DNA of 64,000 bases, from contig JAPFQT010000361.1 in assembly GCA_027627225.1 (NCBI GenBank), forward strand, positions 76,001-140,000, read 5' to 3'. Positions 37,267-47,816 of this stretch are shown piece by piece. The position numbers and the translations under genes are program-made. This DNA is from Congeria kusceri. Taxonomy: Eukaryota; Mollusca; Bivalvia; Myida; Dreissenidae. The notes beneath the pieces are model-generated. The model ran no database searches. It was given only the letters and a program-made list of their open reading frames with translations, and was not told the DNA's origin. Each line of letters begins with the position of its first letter. Position 1 is the stretch's first letter.

Positions 37267-38829
37267 CTGAAAAAAAAGTTTTCTGTATAACGGACACTTT
37301 ACACTTTACAAACCGCCAAAGTAGCCCGTCGTAATTTACCAAACAAAGCCCATGTTTTGTTGGCAAAATAGTTTTATTAACAAGTGAGTACACATCATTA
37401 AGCATAGCATAAGAAAAAAAAAAGACTGATATGCAACAATGACTACCTTACCAGAGCTGTTAACCAAGATAACCAAAACCACAGTGGCGGCGATATGGCA
37501 TTAGAACACTTAAGGGGATTATGAGGGCCGGAAAGCTCTGTATGTTAAGCACAAGTTCTATGAACAAGGTCTATGAACGAGATGTCCGGGCTAAGAGTCA
37601 TTTTACTAGTATGACGGAACACTGTTTTCATTATGTGAGGTTTAACTACAGAAAATTACTATGGGCAAACACAAAAGAATAGCTTATCGTTTCTTGTCAT
37701 TGTGTTTGTGATCTGTTCCATTATTTGGTTTGATTGTTCTTGTGTTTCTGTCAGCATAATCAGGTTAACAGTTTTCCATTGAGTAATGATATAAAATTTA
37801 AACGTAATATAACGAAATGAATCCCTGGTGAATGAACTTTGCTTTATTACAACACGCGCAATCTAGTTACGCTATTTTATGACGTCACTTTATGTTTTTC
37901 TTTTTATTTAGTATGTATTATTTCATATATTTGCAAAATAAAAATAAAAACTGGGACAAATAAAATATTACGTAAGTGTTGAATAAAGATAAGTTTATTT
38001 GTTCGGCATGAAAACGTATGAACCACTCACCAAGGCCGGTGGCTCAAGTTTTCTAAAACTTGCTAACTTTGCTTAACTTTAGTAAACACTAATCTAGTAA
38101 TCTCCGTGACGTCACCTCGTGTCAGAACCTGTGACATTTTGCGATCATGTAACTGTTTGAGCATTTATTTTGCACAGTTGACCATTTTGACATCGGTTGA
38201 TTTTAGGGGATTTTGATTTTGTATTTGTTTATGAAAATTTTACGACATATCTTTACTGAAAAGACGATAACTCGGACCTGTATCTACTTCCACGTACATT
38301 TTATTTTTATATTTCTTTTTGCCCGTCATAACAACATGTACTGCCATATACAATGAATGTATTATCCAAGTAAAGCATGCGGATCAAACTTAAACGGACG
38401 CGCGCGTTTGTTCTTATTTTAAAATGACCTTTATAAACAAAAATTATTTCTCCTACTAAAAGTGAAAGGTACACAGCACATAGAAGGACCAAAACCCATT
38501 AAGTTCCGGATAATCATTTGGTAATCTGGGATCTCATACACTCGCATTCTTAAAACATATTAACAGGTTGTTGTTACCACTATGCAATAACTAGTTTTTA
38601 AATCAATATAATTATGCAGTAGAATATCAGAATTGGACATTTATATACACTGTTATAACTACTACTCAATCAATGCATGCCATCAGATTATGGCATTTTT
38701 TGTCTTTTTACATTAATCAAAATCACCGAAAATAGCCAATCGCATTTGGACAGTCGCTTGTCAATACCGTGTGCACACAATGTTTTACAAAAATAGTATA
38801 TTTTTAGTTATTCATAAATATGTGCATAC
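37267..38829. other. intron of the fusion gene
   Basis: No conserved domain seen. The 61-codon minus-strand open frame at 38,307-38,492 has no splice sites or motif that would place it in the gene. A missing phase-adjusting exon may lie here. Confidence 0.4.
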
Positions 38830-40316
38830 CTATGTCAATGTTGTGAAAGAATCTTCCAACTTGTGTGACTTCTAATACGGCCGGAGGACACTGGTACACA
38901 TTTCTGTTGATTGCATCACTATGTCCCATGTGGCGGTAAAAGGCACCCCTTTCCTGCTCGTCCGTTTCAAGTTGTGCATATTTGGTCGACACTCGATGAC
39001 GAAACTTTGTTGCTGTTAACGTTTCTACCAAAGCCTTTGCACATATAATCCTGATGCTGTCGGACCCGATCATATGTTTGTCTGACAAATTCGTACATGG
39101 GAAAAGAAATTTGTTGTATTTGTTAACGCCACCATCTTTCCTTATTTCTGGATCTGCAAGCATTCGCAAGCCTGGGATTGTATCTTCTGCAAAAAGAACA
39201 GGGATCAGACTTTCGTCCCTTTTGCCTGTCTGCTACGCGACTTTCATGGTTTTGAGCATTTTACGCTCCTGTTCTGATAGATCCGAGTCCGTACACTTAC
39301 CCAGCCATTCATCATTCTCCGCTTCCTTCCATTGTCCAAGAGTCAATCTACTGGGTTCTCCACCTATTCTAGCATTAAATAATGTAACTCGACAGAAAAC
39401 TAAATTTCTGAGAAGTGTAAATTCGTCGTTTGAAATAAAATTGTATCTATCTGTTGTTAGTTCTCTGAATTTATGTACCACATAATTGGTTAACGTTTGT
39501 ACGTCTTCCTCAACAGGTAATTCTTTTGGCTTCCTCGTTTCTGTCCTGTCTTCTCCCACGGATAGATATTTAAACTTAGCAAACTTCTTCATTGTATACC
39601 CTAGAGATGACTTCAAGTCATTTTTGGAGTCCTTACGGCTCTGCAAAACCTCTTTTAGAAATTCAAAATTGTCTCTAACAAACATTTTTGTGATGGATGT
39701 GCAGTATTTTTTCGTTTTATTTCTGTATATATCTTTGAAGTCCAAAAACAGTTTTGCTAACTGTCTTAACATTGTCATAAGAGATGATTTTTTTCAGCCT
39801 CTTTGCTCTGGTTACCGCCCTTTGCAATATATCTGTGGAAGCCAAAATCCTTCAAATGTATTTTATTTCTACACATGTTGCCGACACCATTGTCACATAA
39901 TCGACTCAAAATTTTTGCCTGATAGTCTACGTATTTTTCACCAGTGTTTTCATATTGCATGAGAGTAACATTTATTGCGCTTGATGACGCTTCTGAAACA
40001 GCTGAATGACATTTTTTCTTGTGTTTGTAAAAGGATGTCTTCGATAAAAACGCTTTACACACTGAACATGTAACGATCTCATCATTCCCTTGTTTTCTTT
40101 CTCGAATTAAATCCTTTGTATTTCCATCTCTTATTTGTTTCATATTTGCTCGATATATACCCTTCGTTCTCAAACTGGCAAATGCATGATGTTGTTCTGG
40201 CTTTGGTAATTTCATTGCAGCAATTACTTCCTTTTCAGATGTATGCTGACTTTTCATATGATCAGGTAATTTGGCCGAAAAAAAACCACGAAATGGACAG
40301 GATCGTTTAGGTTTCC
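38830..40316 (-). pseudogene. C2H2-like plus tyrosine-recombinase-like exon
   Basis: The acceptor gttcttcttttaccag opens a long exon ending at a gtatgc donor. It starts with a C2H2-like finger whose second Cys is Arg (CPFRGFF...HMKSQH), then a second finger CSVCKAF...HKKKCH, then a helical domain. After the frameshift at 39,788-39,794 comes a typical catalytic core: NARIGGEPSRLTL with the first Arg at 39,368-39,370, KFRHRVST with the second Arg at 38,999-39,001, MGHS with His at 38,921-38,923, and VYQCPP with Tyr at 38,894-38,896, nine residues after the His as in integrases of this fold. The usual His of HxxR is Thr. A TAG at 39,233-39,235 falls where KTMKVA should continue into QTGK. Upstream and downstream frames are otherwise continuous, so the damage looks recent. 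Could be a Crypton-derived domain. Confidence 0.8.
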
Positions 40317-40399
40317 CTGGTAAAAGAAGAACAACCATGACACAACGCGGTGACACTAGATATTGGTTATTTTATGACGTTAACACGTATTATGTTACA

Positions 40400-41095
40400 A
40401 ATAATACTTATTCAAGTTAGCACTAAATAGTAGAGTATCATGAGACAAAAACAACTGGAACTTTGTCGCAGGAGTGACAAATGGCCCCGAATGAAAGCTT
40501 GTTTGAAGATTGGGCCAGTAAGTTTTTTAAAGTTATGGTAGGAAATGAAAATATATGTATTTTTATAAAATTTTACATCCCCATTTTAACGCACAACTAC
40601 ACGTAACCCTCAACAGAAGGAGGTGCGTTTACAAGGAATATTCTCTATACAGTCAATACAGAAAAATAATCAAAGCGCCAAGGAATTTGCGAATGGAGGA
40701 AGAACAATTGAAATCCTCATCTTAACGCACATGTTAAAGCACAATTACAAATTACCCTCTACAATAAAGACAAATTTCAAGAAAATCCGTTATCGACTGA
40801 AAAAACGTAATAAATGTGGACTGACGGTCAGACGGACGGACAGAAGGACGGAGAGAAAACAATCTGCGGGGCCCTAATTATACCGGAGGTCAATCTGCCT
40901 GCACAGTAATATGATATATGTCTTATATTAAAATATCAGCGCGAAAATACGTGTGTATGTGAAATTCTACTAGAAACAGCTCGTTGTTTACATTTTCAAA
41001 TTGCAATGTGTATATTCATTTAAATGAAAGGATACAGTCTAAGATACCCCAATGATATCGACATGATAGTCGGCAAAAGTACATGTATTTAGTAC
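40400..41095. other. intron with a dispersed repeat
   Basis: 40,600-40,880 ends in actgacggtcagacggacgg and gaaggacggagag, a GACGG-rich tail I associate with bivalve dispersed repeats. The open frame 40,623-40,877 follows this repeat and is not called. Confidence 0.5.
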
Positions 41096-41205
41096 CTTTT
41101 CTTTCTTTCTCTGATGCAGCTTCATTTTATGCGCTTCTGTCTGTCATTGCTTTGCTCGAGTTGTTACTGTGCATATATGTTGATGTTGATGTTGCTGCAT
41201 CTTCA
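41096..41205 (-). pseudogene. 110-nt exon with one nonsense codon
   Basis: Acceptor tcttggtgcag, donor gtacta. One base completes the codon begun by the exon at 41,330 (giving Ser), then 36 codons follow: EDAATSTSTYMHSNNSS ... AMTDRSA, a TAA at 41,127-41,129, NEAASEKERK, and one base that joins the GG of the next exon to make Gly before KPKRSC. Both junction phases fit exactly, which is the best support that the stop is a lesion and not a chance open frame. Confidence 0.7.
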
Positions 41206-41329
41206 CTGCACCAAGAGATAGAAATAAATTATAAAACCATATAGCATGTGTTGTAAAAGCTTACTGCGATCTCAGTCATTGACTCTAATGTCAGTATAAC
41301 ACAGTCATGAAAAACGTAACAATAGGTAC

Positions 41330-41417
41330 CTGGTTTTGCTCACGATCAATGTAATACTTCCATCGTCATGTTCGTCGTCAGATATTTGCTTCACAATGTA
41401 CTGTTCCAGTCTTTTCT
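41330..41417 (-). CDS. 88-nt acidic exon
   Basis: Acceptor ttcttttatttag, donor gtacct. Two bases, 28 codons (KRLEQYIVKQISDDEHDDGS then ITLIVSKT) and two bases. Intact. Its 3' phase matches the next exon; its 5' neighbour is not established, because the exon at 43,543 ends in phase 0. Confidence 0.65.
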
Positions 41418-43116
41418 CTAAATAAAAGAAATATCTTTAAAAACTGTTTTGTTTAAAACAAGTACGAGACGTGTGTTTTATATAAGGGAGCAACGGTTAG
41501 CACGAACATGCGAACATGTATGTAACATTCTTACTAACAGTAGGCAGTTACAGATTGCAATGGGTAATGTAGAAAAAAACAATGTTGCCACTTTGTACCT
41601 TTACCATATGTACTGGTGTTAGATAATTTCAATTATAATACACACATATAAAGATCGTTTTACACACATGGAACACGAGCGCCTCCATAGAGGTTTAAAT
41701 CGCAGATAACTCATGATTGATATAGATGTTGATTAAATGACCCCTACATATTCATGCACATTTTAAAAACTATCTTACCGTTTGGGTATATTTAGTTTTG
41801 TTTCATTAACGTCAAAGAAAATATCTGTACATAGGTCTGATTGATGGAGACGCCAAGTACACGGTGTCGGAGGTAAGGTCGTTAGATTCTCTCTAATCAG
41901 AGAAATGTTCATTAAGTGTCCCACGTACTAACCGATGTGAAAAATACTAATACGTTCAAATGTTGCCAAAGAAACGTTTTAAAGGTTCTCAAATTTAGAT
42001 GATCGCAAAATGTCATATTTCCCAGACATGTAAAAATGTGTGAGTCACAGCGCGTTAACAAGACAACAATATGTATACAAAGATATCCGCAGACCAATAA
42101 TTGCAACACGAAAGTGTCAGAAAGGTTTTTTAATTCATAATTTTTTAACTGGCGGTTATAATTATATTCATACCCATACCGTGGGAAAAGTATTTCAATG
42201 AATGGTGTATATAGTTTTATAGAGACAGAGTACTGAAAGCTGTTAAATGAAAATACAAAAATGCATCCAATGACTGGTCTTTACTATTACATCTATGCTC
42301 ACAACTGTGACACTATTCTAATGTGGCTGAGAATGGCAAAGTTGTACAAATAACCAATCACCAGCCCAACAGTATTGTACGCTAGCATTGTTCACTGGTA
42401 GCGAATTTCTTTGCAGGTCAAAAAACAAACACAAAGCTATCTTTTGTCAGAACTTTTTTTATTCACCACCATGCATTATCCTTTCTTCCATGTTATGAGT
42501 ACCTTTACCACGTTTCCATTTTCAATTCCTTTTTCTCTTAGTCTTGCTAAGGTCTTCTTGAGTATCTTTTCCATGTTATACAAGTATATGTAGGAACAAG
42601 TTTAATAAAGTTGCACATGTTTAGGAGCAACATTAATCAGTGCATTAATGCGAATGTATCTAATGTGAGATTCTTGAAACGAACTAATTTTCGTACTGAT
42701 CTCAGAAAAAAATGCACCTGTAAGACCAGCGGGAAAACCATATTCGTTGTCAATGGTTCATCTTGTGGCTCGATGTTTCTTCTTTCTGAGTTGTTCCGTG
42801 CAGAACTGTATGCCAAATCAGAACATTAGTGGTAAACAGTTATCGGAGGTTTCCTAGGTGATCAAAACACCCTAAACTCTAACACGTTAGAATCCATTAA
42901 TTTAACCTAACTATCCATTATTCATACACTCATCACTCACGCACTCGTGGAATGCTAATGTCACGTCGAAACAATAAAACAAAATTATTCGTGTCTTTGA
43001 CACAAAACTGGGCGTTGTATTCAGACATGTCCTATGAAAGCTCCATGTGGTCTGTCTGAAAAAAAGACCTTAGTCGTTATTGTTTACCTACAAAGTATAT
43101 TATGTTGGTGCTATTA
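41418..43116. other. presumed intron; a few unassigned open frames
   Basis: Plus-strand frames at 42,411-42,593 and 42,611-42,829 (the latter with CTCKTSGKTIFVVNGSSCGS) show no family I can name. A 46-nt exon-like stretch at 41,779-41,824 (minus) has good borders but does not fit the phase of its neighbour. Confidence 0.35.
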
Positions 43117-43376
43117 AAGGGACTTGTTCACATATATTACGTATTTTTGAAAAAAAAACATTACATGTCTAAACTGCAAAAACTAAAGTGTTTGGACTAA
43201 TAGATAACACATATTAAATAAGGAAAACATGTAAATGAACAAAATTGCATTCGCCGGGTATCGAACCTATATTTCCTATACATTTCTTTGTCAGAAGTTT
43301 TATTTTGCGTGTTCATATATAATGTACTTTTATTGTTGATATCTTTGCCAATCTGTGAACAGGTCCCTTTAATATC
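43117..43376. mobile_element. 260-bp inverted-repeat element (MITE-like)
   Basis: Ends ttaaagggacttgttcaca and tgtgaacaggtccctttaa are near-perfect inverted repeats, framed by TTAA, so a TA or TTAA target is possible. The middle contains ccgggtatcgaacc (reverse complement ggttcgatacccgg), which resembles a tRNA B-box. It may thus be a tRNA-derived core carried within inverted ends. Located in an intron of the fusion gene. Confidence 0.65.
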
Positions 43377-43542
43377 CTATTTTAAATTGTATTCATTTTA
43401 ATCATAATCACATAAAAGGGTTTACATTATTCCAGTAAACCCTTATACATTAAAGTTATTATGTTGAAGATTCAAAGACTTATTAAACAATGTTCACCAC
43501 AGCTGCTCAAGAGATACATGAGCGAGAGTATCACATACATAC

Positions 43543-43596
43543 CGATATTGAATCAACTATCACCATCTCGTTTGTATTACTGTATATGGGCGTTGC
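43543..43596 (-). CDS. 54-nt mini-exon
   Basis: Acceptor ctactgtgttgcag, donor gtatgtatgtg; 18 codons open only in phase 0 (ATPIYSNTNEMVIVDSIS). Phase agrees with the end of the repeat exon if the GTAAGT at 44,798-44,803 is used. Confidence 0.5.
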
Positions 43597-44803
43597 CTGC
43601 AACACAGTAGTACAATATTTAACTTGTACACATTTTATTTCATGATACACACAAGTGTAAGAAATCTTAAATATTTATGTTATTATGTTAACGATGTTAC
43701 ATCTTTTAAAACCTGTCATTCAATAAGGATTTCTATTATTGCGATAGTTTAAAGTGTTCTTTCAAACTTGTATTTCTATAGCTACATATCATACATATCA
43801 TGATATGCATTGTTGTGGCCGTTTTCGCATCAAACCAACACATTACTCTTCTTTAGCACTGCAACACTAGAATGACCATAACAACGGCGATAATTAACGA
43901 TTGGTTACTAACATTTAAACTAAATACGCATGCATTTCCTAATCCTACTAATGGTACCAACGAAGTAAGATAGCAACACAGTGAAAACCACAACATGCCC
44001 ACAAAGATTACAATACATGAAAACAGTCATGTTAAAGGTATAATGATAAAATTAATTACTTGATAAACATCCTTTTAACTCTCTGAGTCATTGTCCAAGA
44101 TGCCGTTCTGAAGAACCTATGGTTGGACAGTCAAATAACAAAATACTAACTTGACAATTTCGATCGAATAAGTACTGTATTAACTGTTTTCCTTACGTCA
44201 CCTTTATATATGAAAAACTATAAAAACATATATAATTACATTCACAATACCTGTTAATGACTTTTGTAATAAACAACTATGTTATATTGTAAAGACACGT
44301 TTATAACAGGAATTATCGCACTAAGACACATTCATTTCTTATTCCCACAAAGGTTGCGTAATGGTTTGTACTAATGAATTAACCTTTTGGTAAGCTGTAC
44401 AATTTAATAGCTTGGGCTGGTTAGCCAACACCGTGTTTACATAAACAATAACACGCACTATTAAAGTGATTACAATGATTTAATAAAAGTAATTCGGTGA
44501 ATATCCCTACACACATACAAAAATAACATCTTAGGAATTAAATCACGTTAAATGAATTATAATAAAATTAATTACTTATCAAGGTCATAGATGACGTTTC
44601 AGAATGTCCTTATCATTCAAGGCCAAAGATGCAGTTGTAAGGAACAAAGTAATGGATTATAGTAAACATGCAAATATGCAAATAGACAAATGCGTTTAAT
44701 AAGAATGAATATACAATTTTCATTATATATGCAAATTAACAGCTATAATTATAAATATATTTACGTTTTTGTTTCGTGCATGTGCGTCTCTTGTGTCACT
44801 TAC
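43597..44803. other. presumed intron
   Basis: 44,050-44,120 and 44,570-44,640 are diverged direct copies of one another (phrases attaattactt, cattgtccaagatgccgtt / cattcaaggccaaagatgcagtt). On the minus strand the first copy has an acceptor-like ttcttcag followed by NGILDNDSES and a stop; possibly an alternative last exon, not established. Confidence 0.35.
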
Positions 44804-45567
44804 AATACTTCTCTGGCTGGTCTGGCCAACTTCCGCGTCCATTGTGCCCGTAACAAAACTTTCCTGGCTTGTCTGGCCAACTTCCTCGTCCATTATTCCA
44901 GTAACAATACTTCCCTGGCTGATCTGGCCAACTTCGGAATCACTTGTGTCACTTAAAATGCTTTCCTGGCTGGTCTGGCCAACTTTGGCGTTCCTTGTCA
45001 CTTACCATGCTTCCCTGGCTGGTCTGGCCAACTTCAGCGCCCCTTGTGCCAGTAACCAAACTTCCCTGGCTGGTGTGGCAAACTTCGGCGTCCCTTGTGA
45101 CACTTACAATGCTTCCCTGGCTGGTCTGTCCAACTTTGGCGTTCCTTGTGTCACTTACAATGCTTCCCTGGCTGCTCTGGCCAACTTTGGCGTTCTTTGT
45201 GTCACTAACAATGCTTCCCTGGCTGGTCTGGCCAACTTCGGCGTTCCATGTGTTACTTACAATGCTTCCCTGGCTGGTCTGGCCTTTCGGCGTACCTTGT
45301 GTCACTTACAATGCTTCCCTGGCTGGTCTGGCCAACTTCAGCGCCCCTTGCGCCAGTAACAATACTTGCCTGGCTGGTCTGGCCAACTTCAGCGCCCCTT
45401 GCGTCAGTAACAATACTTGCCTGGCTGGTCTGGCCCACTTCAGCGTTTCTTGAGCCAGTAACAATACTTTCTTTGCTGGTCTGGCCAAATTCGGCGTTCC
45501 TTGTGCCAGCAACAATACTTGCCTGGCTGGTCTGGCCATTTGCGCCAATTGTACTTGTTAATAATTG
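44804..45567 (-). pseudogene. repeat exon: ~15 x 51-bp units, 17-residue linker repeats
   Basis: The acceptor ttatattacag leads into QLLTSTIGANGQTSQASIV and then a repeated unit with consensus EVGQTSQGSIVSDTRNA. Units are 51 bp; fifteen copies lie between about 44,807 and 45,540. The minus-strand frame is kept over most units, but two units have lost 2 bp (near 45,283 and 44,998), shifting the frame each time. At least six units carry gtaagt across the IVS codons, the last of which (44,798-44,803) is the likely donor. The repeated peptide is low in hydrophobics and rich in Ser/Thr/Gln, so a flexible linker between the SET and recombinase halves is the natural reading. The long plus-strand open frames here are antisense shadows. 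Confidence 0.7.
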
Positions 45568-45639
45568 CTGTAATATAAACGAAATTCTATACTTTATTAT
45601 AATGATTATGACAATCTAACACTTAGCCAAAGACAATAT

Positions 45640-45815
45640 ATCATTTTATATTCCCACTTAGTTCGCGTCCTGGATTGAACTTCAAATGTGTACAAGATAC
45701 AGTGCTTGATACATCTATCACTGACATGTCTATGTACTTGGCCATATCAACCATGGAAGTCCACCGGCTAATCGGCATAGTGCTACTGGCACAAGGGTCG
45801 ATTGGTCGAGCACCT
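45640..45815 (-). other. possible additional exon or dispersed repeat
   Basis: On the minus strand, 58 codons are open (GARPIDPCASSTMPISRWTS ... CTHLKFNPGREL). No strong splice sites, no known motif. Could be an exon between the SET and repeat exons or simply a repeat. Confidence 0.25.
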
Positions 45816-45902
45816 TAATCCGGACAGTTATAATTATAATAAGTTTTTACTAAAAATAATACATTCTGACAAAATGAAAAACACAGTTTATTTGTGTTTT
45901 TG

Positions 45903-46143
45903 TTAATTCTTTAGCAACGTAATTTGATTCGAAACCAAAATGTCGTATGCCTGAATTCTCCAAGGTAAGTCGTCTGCACCATAATCAAATCTTATTTCTT
46001 GGTCGGGAAGTAAATTGTTCGTTGTGAAGATACATAAGTGAGGCTTTTTGCGGACTAGAACCACTCGGACTTCTGCATTTGTGGTCGCCCCGGTCCCATC
46101 GTTAACATATCGGCCGAGCTGTTTTGAGAATGTTGCGTCAACA
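45903..46143 (-). CDS. SET domain, C-terminal half
   Basis: Acceptor ctgttttcag. The first base completes a Cys codon with the preceding exon; the frame then reads VDATFSKQLGRYVND, KKPHLCIFTTNNLLPDQEIR and FDYGADDLPWR. These are SET motifs III and IV: GRxxNHS (here GRYVND, with the His position replaced by Asp) and the xDYG tyrosine motif (intact). The best relative I can name is the KMT5A/SETD8-type domain, in which the protein lysine methyltransferase fold ends shortly after the DYG motif. The frame is open to TAA at 45,903-45,905, but the exon probably ends earlier, for instance at gacattttg before gtttcg, which keeps phase with the repeat exon. The altered NHS motif makes catalysis uncertain. 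Confidence 0.75.
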
Positions 46144-47178
46144 CTGAAAACAGATTGATGCAATGTAGTAACTGTTAATAGCCAAATTGTGTAGTCACTG
46201 TTAAAGAATGTTTTTGAACGTTTGTTTACAAATGGTATTTAAAAAATAAGTATCAAATTAAAATACTTATCAATGTTAACGTGCCTGTACGTCTGTAATA
46301 ATTTTACCGTAATTATCCCGAGTCTTTTCACAAGATTATTGTTTTGACACTTTCCAGTAAAAAAGTAAATGTTACATTTTTATGAGAAATAAAGAAGAAA
46401 ACATTTCCAGTGTTTCTTGGCCGATATGACCATTATCAAATATGTCTAAAATAATTTGGTCAAACACAGAGTGTGCACGTGTGGTTAAGACAACATACAC
46501 ATTCCATTTTTATAGATTTTTCCAGCAGGCGGGCAACAACTTTGATGCTTCTGGTCCGATCTGTTTCATATTCGAATATGTCATCTAATGGTTATATAAA
46601 CTATGCAAATTTGGTCAAGATCGGATTCTGTCCTGAACACTGTCAAAAATCCATTTTTTTGTGCCAGATCTGATACATTTTTGCAATTTTTTCACGAAAC
46701 ATGGGCAAAAACTTTGGTGGATTTGACGCATCGAACGTGTCCGAGAGTGTAGGGCCTTACATAAAATGTGCAGGTTTTTTTTCAATATAAGATAACAAAT
46801 TGAAGTTTCTATTATGTTAATAGTTGACGCCATGTATACGACAGACAACGCAGGAGAGGTGCTATATATCAGTGGCTCACTTAGCACTGCGTTTTGGGCT
46901 GACGCAGTATATTTTCTATCACATGGTTACGTTACAATATCATTAAATGGTGTATGTTTGACAATTTCAATTTTCGTTATTTTTAACGTGATGTACAATA
47001 TCCCAACAAAACATGTCTGAGTCATTTAAAACAGTCCCATTTTAAGATAAAAATTGATTTTATGCAATATTTCGGTCGAAATAATCTGATTCGCAATACA
47101 TATGCCCCTTATTACAACAAATATATTAACTGATTTCCGTGTTCGATTGGTTTAGTACAATACTATAGTAAAACATAC
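46144..47178. repeat. intron containing a dispersed repeat
   Basis: 46,470-46,760 carries ttggtcaagatcggattctg and cacgaaacatgggcaaaaac-type phrases, reminiscent of the 180-bp family at 19,225-20,490 but not clearly the same. The remainder is AT-rich. Confidence 0.4.
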
Positions 47179-47335
47179 CATCATTCTTTCTGTCCGGTCT
47201 TGAAAAAGAACAGAAATGAACCAAGATGTCTTGGGTACTTCTGTTCTCGGATGAGGCCTTCTTTATTGGAAATCAGTTCACCTGCATACTCTAACAAGAA
47301 CGATGGCTTTTTTTCAGTTACAAAAACACCTTTAC
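47179..47335 (-). pseudogene. SET domain, N-terminal half, with one nonsense codon
   Basis: Acceptor tttgcatttcag, donor gtatgt. Two bases complete Gly with the first exon, then 51 codons: KGVFVTEKK, FLLEYAGELISNKEGLIREQ, KYPRHLGSFLFFF, KTGQKE, TGA (47,181-47,183), two bases. GKGVF and LEYAGELI are SET motifs I and II for cofactor binding. The TGA sits one codon before the Cys-Val-Asp-Ala-Thr junction, where the family usually has an aromatic or similar residue, so a single-base nonsense change is the simplest explanation. A canonical residue pair after VTEKK appears to be missing (the PSF stretch is short). Confidence 0.75.
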
Positions 47336-47743
47336 CTGAAATGCAAATAATTATTTAAATTTATATCAAATAATGCTGGCTATAAAATAGAAATAGTGGT
47401 GATGTTTAATTCTCAATTTTACGTTTGTGTTTAATATGTACTGAGACTATTTGAGAATATATCGAAACACACAGATTTACCGTAATTATTAATAAATCAT
47501 TTACAAATGTCATATATTGCCCATTTAAAACACTTTTAAGTATACTGACACTGCAAATATATGCGATTACACATACATTATACATTTCGTGACCGATATT
47601 TAAGACATTTGATTAGTAAATCATACTTTGTAGAAATATCAAAATCAGTTTTGGCGTTTATTTTACTACCTACAAGATATGTTTACAGGTAATGCTTTTT
47701 TAATAAATACAATATCATTTCCAGGTGTTAATATGTATATTAC

Positions 47744-47816
47744 CAATATAATAATTAACTGTCCTGACAGTGTCCGGGTGGATCCTTTGCTTGGAGGATG
47801 TAGCCTTTTCAGCCAT
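47744..47816 (-). CDS. first coding exon of the fusion gene
   Basis: ATG at 47,814-47,816 with G at +4 begins MAEKATSSKQRIHPDTVRTV then NYYI and one base before a gtaata donor. That base joins gt of the next exon to give Gly, producing the continuous TVNYYIGKGVFVTE across the junction. The phase fit and the match of IGKGVF to the start of SET domains support both the start and the splice. Confidence 0.65.

Larger units (their letters stand above)
33998..47816 (-). pseudogene. SET-domain / tyrosine-recombinase fusion gene, decayed (whole locus)
   Basis: At least eleven minus-strand exons with GT-AG borders form one transcription unit. In order they encode a KMT5A/SETD8-like SET domain, a linker of 17-residue repeats, short acidic/serine-rich exons, a C2H2-like segment, a tyrosine-recombinase-like core and a basic C-terminal exon. 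Splice phases agree at 47,744 to 47,335, 47,179 to 46,143, 41,330 to 41,205, 41,096 to 40,316, 37,102 to 36,929 and 36,887 to 34,152. They are undetermined at 43,543 to 41,417 and 38,830 to 37,266, where exons are probably missing or lost. Damage: TGA at 47,181-47,183, TAA at 41,127-41,129, TAG at 39,233-39,235, a frameshift at the 7-A run 39,788-39,794, and two 2-bp losses in the repeat exon. No nearby mobile-element boundary encloses the locus. The fusion is seen in sequence; its function (chromatin methylation plus DNA binding or recombination) is inference. Confidence 0.75.

Noticed and set aside
39054..39962. Plus-strand frames of 143 and 158 codons
   Set aside because: Antisense to the recombinase exon; no own motifs.
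41779..41824. 46-nt exon-like stretch, minus strand
   Set aside because: Good borders, but its 3' phase would open a stop in the next exon at 41,330-41,417.
42411..42829. Plus-strand frames of 60 and 72 codons
   Set aside because: No recognisable family; the minus strand also reads protein-like pieces, so this may be a transposon scrap, but I cannot name it.
44804..45567. CRISPR-like array
   Set aside because: Units are contiguous with no unique spacers, and the DNA is animal-like; the same holds for all the tandem arrays here.
44769..45619. Plus-strand frames of 196, 169 and 123 codons rich in LPWLVWPTSA
   Set aside because: Antisense of the 51-bp repeat exon; a repeat unit of 17 codons is open in several frames by construction.
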